This document shows positions 61,861-64,000 of a DNA stretch of 64,000 bases, piece by piece. The DNA is from Adineta steineri (taxonomy: Eukaryota > Rotifera > Eurotatoria > Adinetida > Adinetidae). Positions within the stretch are counted from its first letter, which is position 1, and each line of letters begins with the position of its first letter. Made by a program: the position numbers and the translations under genes. The notes under the pieces are model-generated. The model did not search any database. It saw only the letters and a list, made by a program, of their open reading frames with translations, and was not told the DNA's origin. Where the stretch lies: assembly GCA_905250115.1 (NCBI GenBank), contig CAJNOI010000107.1:268623-332622 (forward strand), given 5' to 3'.

Positions 61861-63169
61861 ATGTTTGCAGAAACATCAGACGATTCTGATTCTGATTCTT
61901 CTTCTGACTATGAAGACATTGTTGTTGCTGTACCTGTGAATAATGTATGAAATTCCATATTAAAATTTATTTCGATTCTATTAAATTTATTATAGAATTC
62001 TGATATGTCTGTTGGAAGTGAACAATGGGTTAAATTAATTGAAAATTGTTCGTATAGACAGAAGTATGAACAATCTATACCGAAAGGTATCGGTATTGAA
62101 AAATTATGTCAAGCAACAGATGTTAATTTTGGTGACAAAGATAAAATTGACAATGGATGGATTTTAAAAAATACTAATCAACAAGAATATTTCATTGTTT
62201 CATTTCAAACACCAGTATTTATTAATGAAATACATATTTATGAAAGTCTGAATCCCGGTAGTATTATTAAATTGGAAATGCTTGAATCTCAAAAAAGTAA
62301 GATAATCAATATTTTCGTTTAGATTTATGAACTAGTATGATTGTTTAGATCAATGGTATACATTATGGCAACAAAAATCACATACAAATAGTAAATCATT
62401 ATCTCCAACTGTATTTAAACCAATTTTACGACGTTACCGTTCTCAATCAAATACTGTTCGTATTACTATTGATCCAAGATATGCTGATCAAATTGGTTTT
62501 CAAGCTATTAGTAAGATCGATTGTCTCTATTTCACGTCATATCGTTTTTTTCATTAATTAGAATTAATTGGTACAAACATTTTTGATATAAATTTTTGTC
62601 GTCGAACATTATTAGAATCTATGTTAATGTTATACAAACAAACACTTGATAATAACAAAACAGATGCACAATTTCTTGTTGATAATAAAATAATAAATGC
62701 ACATAGAAATATATTATGTTGTCGTTCGTTATATTTTCGTACACTTTTATCAAATAATTCTCAAAAAAATCCAATTGAATTAACTGATGTTGATTATGAT
62801 ACATTTATTGAAATATTATTTTTTATTTATACTAGTAATTATCATCAAACAATATCATATGATCTGGCTTTTAAATGTATGATTTATTGTCATAATATCA
62901 ATTTATTATCTGGCAAAAATGTGGCAATAGAAAAACTTATTTATTATATACGTTCAAATCATGGTTTAATTATATCAACATATTGTCGTATAAAACAAAT
63001 GTCACCAAAATTTGATTTTTTCTTACGTTATATTTATGATTTATGTTCACAAAATATGAATGAAATATGTAAACAAAAAGAATTTTTTCAACTTGATAAA
63101 GATTTAATTATTGATCTTATATATCATTCAAGTGAACGAAATAATACCAATGAACAAGAAAATAATTAA
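61861..63169 (+). CDS. Discoidin-like (FBXL4-N type) plus BTB domain protein
   Basis: Four exons (61861-61944, 61996-62296, 62349-62510, 62562-63169) give 384 aa. A Ser/Asp-rich acidic start (to about 28) leads into a beta-rich module resembling the discoidin-like N-terminal domain of FBXL4: YFIVSFQTPVFINEIHIYESLNPGSIIKLEML, then NQWYTLWQQK, as FBXL4 has [30 protein letters not shown] and WEILW. There is no F-box; instead residues about 205-305 form a BTB domain (TDAQFLVDNKIINAHRNILCCRSLYFRTLL, DYDTFIEILFFIYT). BTB proteins commonly recruit Cullin-3, so a ubiquitin-ligase adaptor is a reasonable guess. Start could lie further upstream if GTTTGCAG is an acceptor. Confidence 0.75.
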
Positions 63170-63284
63170 CTAATAACAGTGATTTTGTTTTTTTTTGTAA
63201 CTTTTAATTTTGATAATAGTTTTATTTTTTCCAAGAAAATATATATTTTTTTAAAATAACTTTCATGAGGCTTTTTGTTCTAGT

Positions 63285-63991
63285 ATGACTACAAGTATTT
63301 GTACAGTACCGATTCGTGTTAGTAAAAACAATCGAGAAATCGATCCGACAGAAGATGAAAGACAAGGTATCGTACAAAATATAACAAAACAAGCATATTG
63401 GCATGTATCTTCATGTAAACCTGGTAGGTATTCATTTATTTTCTTAAATATTTAAATATTGCATATTAACAAATTTTCTCTTCACTCTTAGGTCATGGTG
63501 TAGATAAACTACTTGATGATAATCTTGAAACTTATTGGCAATCAGATGGTCCACAACCACATTTAGTCAACATACAATTTAAACAAAAAACCAAAATAAA
63601 AGATCTATGTATTTTTTCAGATTTTAAAGTTGATGAAAGTTATACACCTCAAAAGTATTTATTATCTCTCCTATGTTCTCTTCTTATATTTATTATATTT
63701 TAATTTTTAAGAATCTCAATTCGAACTGGTATTAATCATAATAATTTAGTTGAATTAAGATGTTTTGAAATTCATGAACCAGCTGGATGGGTCATTGTTC
63801 CAACTCGTGATGCACGTTCAAATCCAATAAAAACATGGATGATTCAAATAGCAGTATTAGCTAATCATCAAAGTGGTCGTGATACACATATTCGTCAAAT
63901 AGTTGTGCATAGTCCTACAGAAACATCTTCAATATTTATTGATCCAAAATTTTCAAGCATTGAATTAGCATCACATAGTAGTTGCAGATAA
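63285..63991 (+). CDS. ANAPC10: Anaphase-promoting complex subunit 10 (APC10/DOC1)
   Basis: Three exons (63285-63423, 63492-63654, 63712-63991) give 193 aa (human 185). The DOC domain is nearly complete and very conserved: [69 protein letters not shown]10 is a core subunit of the APC/C ubiquitin ligase; its DOC domain helps form the D-box degron receptor with the coactivator. The C terminus reads SSCR rather than the usual SIR, so the Ile-Arg tail used for docking to CDC27/APC3 is changed at one residue. The upstream BTB gene ends 115 nt before this start on the same strand. Confidence 0.96.
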
Positions 63992-64000
63992 ATTTTTGTT

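Noticed and set aside
1..64000. CRISPR arrays, bacterial operons, ribosome-binding sites, viral or transposase genes
   Set aside because: None seen. The DNA is eukaryotic and the only mobile DNA recognised is non-coding MITE, TIR and foldback repeats.

Overview
The window reads as animal nuclear DNA. It is strongly AT-rich, the genes are split by many GT-AG introns (most about 50-65 nt), and metazoan orthologues are present (APC10, SCFD2, dynamin, an MTHFSD-like protein, an SLC16-type transporter, a TASOR-like protein). Compact AT-rich genes, lineage-specific B-box and leucine-rich families, a tandem array of microbial-looking aldo-keto reductases and a cyanobacterial-type ATP-grasp gene all fit a rotifer, most likely a bdelloid. 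That assignment is inference; no ribosomal or mitochondrial marker lies in the window. Exon boundaries below come from reading splice sites and checking that every junction keeps frame.

Layout. 1-8.1 kb: a tRNA-Val(AAC), a secreted three-EGF protein, a 358-bp foldback, a small secreted peptide precursor and about 2.4 kb with no gene. 8.1-11.2 kb: an SLC16 monocarboxylate transporter (+). 11.6-17.4 kb: three minus-strand genes (secreted EGF/chitin-binding protein, MysC-like ATP-grasp protein, single-pass membrane protein). 19.8-24.6 kb: SCFD2 and a HAD-like protein (+). 25.1-31.2 kb: three tandem aldo-keto reductase genes, each with a copied upstream block. 32.4-37.5 kb: a full classical dynamin. 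39.7-44.2 kb: a pseudokinase and a 5-formyl-THF cyclo-ligase-like (MTHFSD-type) protein with a novel N-terminal half. 46-56 kb: two paralogous B-box proteins and an LRR-like gene, all plus strand. 56.3-61.4 kb: a minus-strand TASOR-like gene, head to head with a discoidin/BTB gene, followed by APC10 at the right edge.

The genes do not form one pathway. What links them structurally is that short introns are the rule and nearly every long intron carries a repeat: a TIR element in the transporter and in SCFD2, an inverted repeat in the ATP-grasp gene, a foldback in the LRR gene, a hAT-type MITE in the TASOR-like gene.

Most interesting points: (1) an animal gene resembling MysC, the ATP-grasp ligase of mycosporine-like amino acid synthesis, whose two acidic metal-binding positions appear replaced; (2) a TASOR/DUF3715 pseudo-PARP protein, the family central to HUSH silencing in vertebrates; (3) a candidate neuropeptide or hormone precursor with dibasic cleavage and C-terminal amidation signals; (4) the MTHFSD-type fusion; (5) a MITE with a perfect 8-bp target-site duplication and a second, partly duplicated copy.
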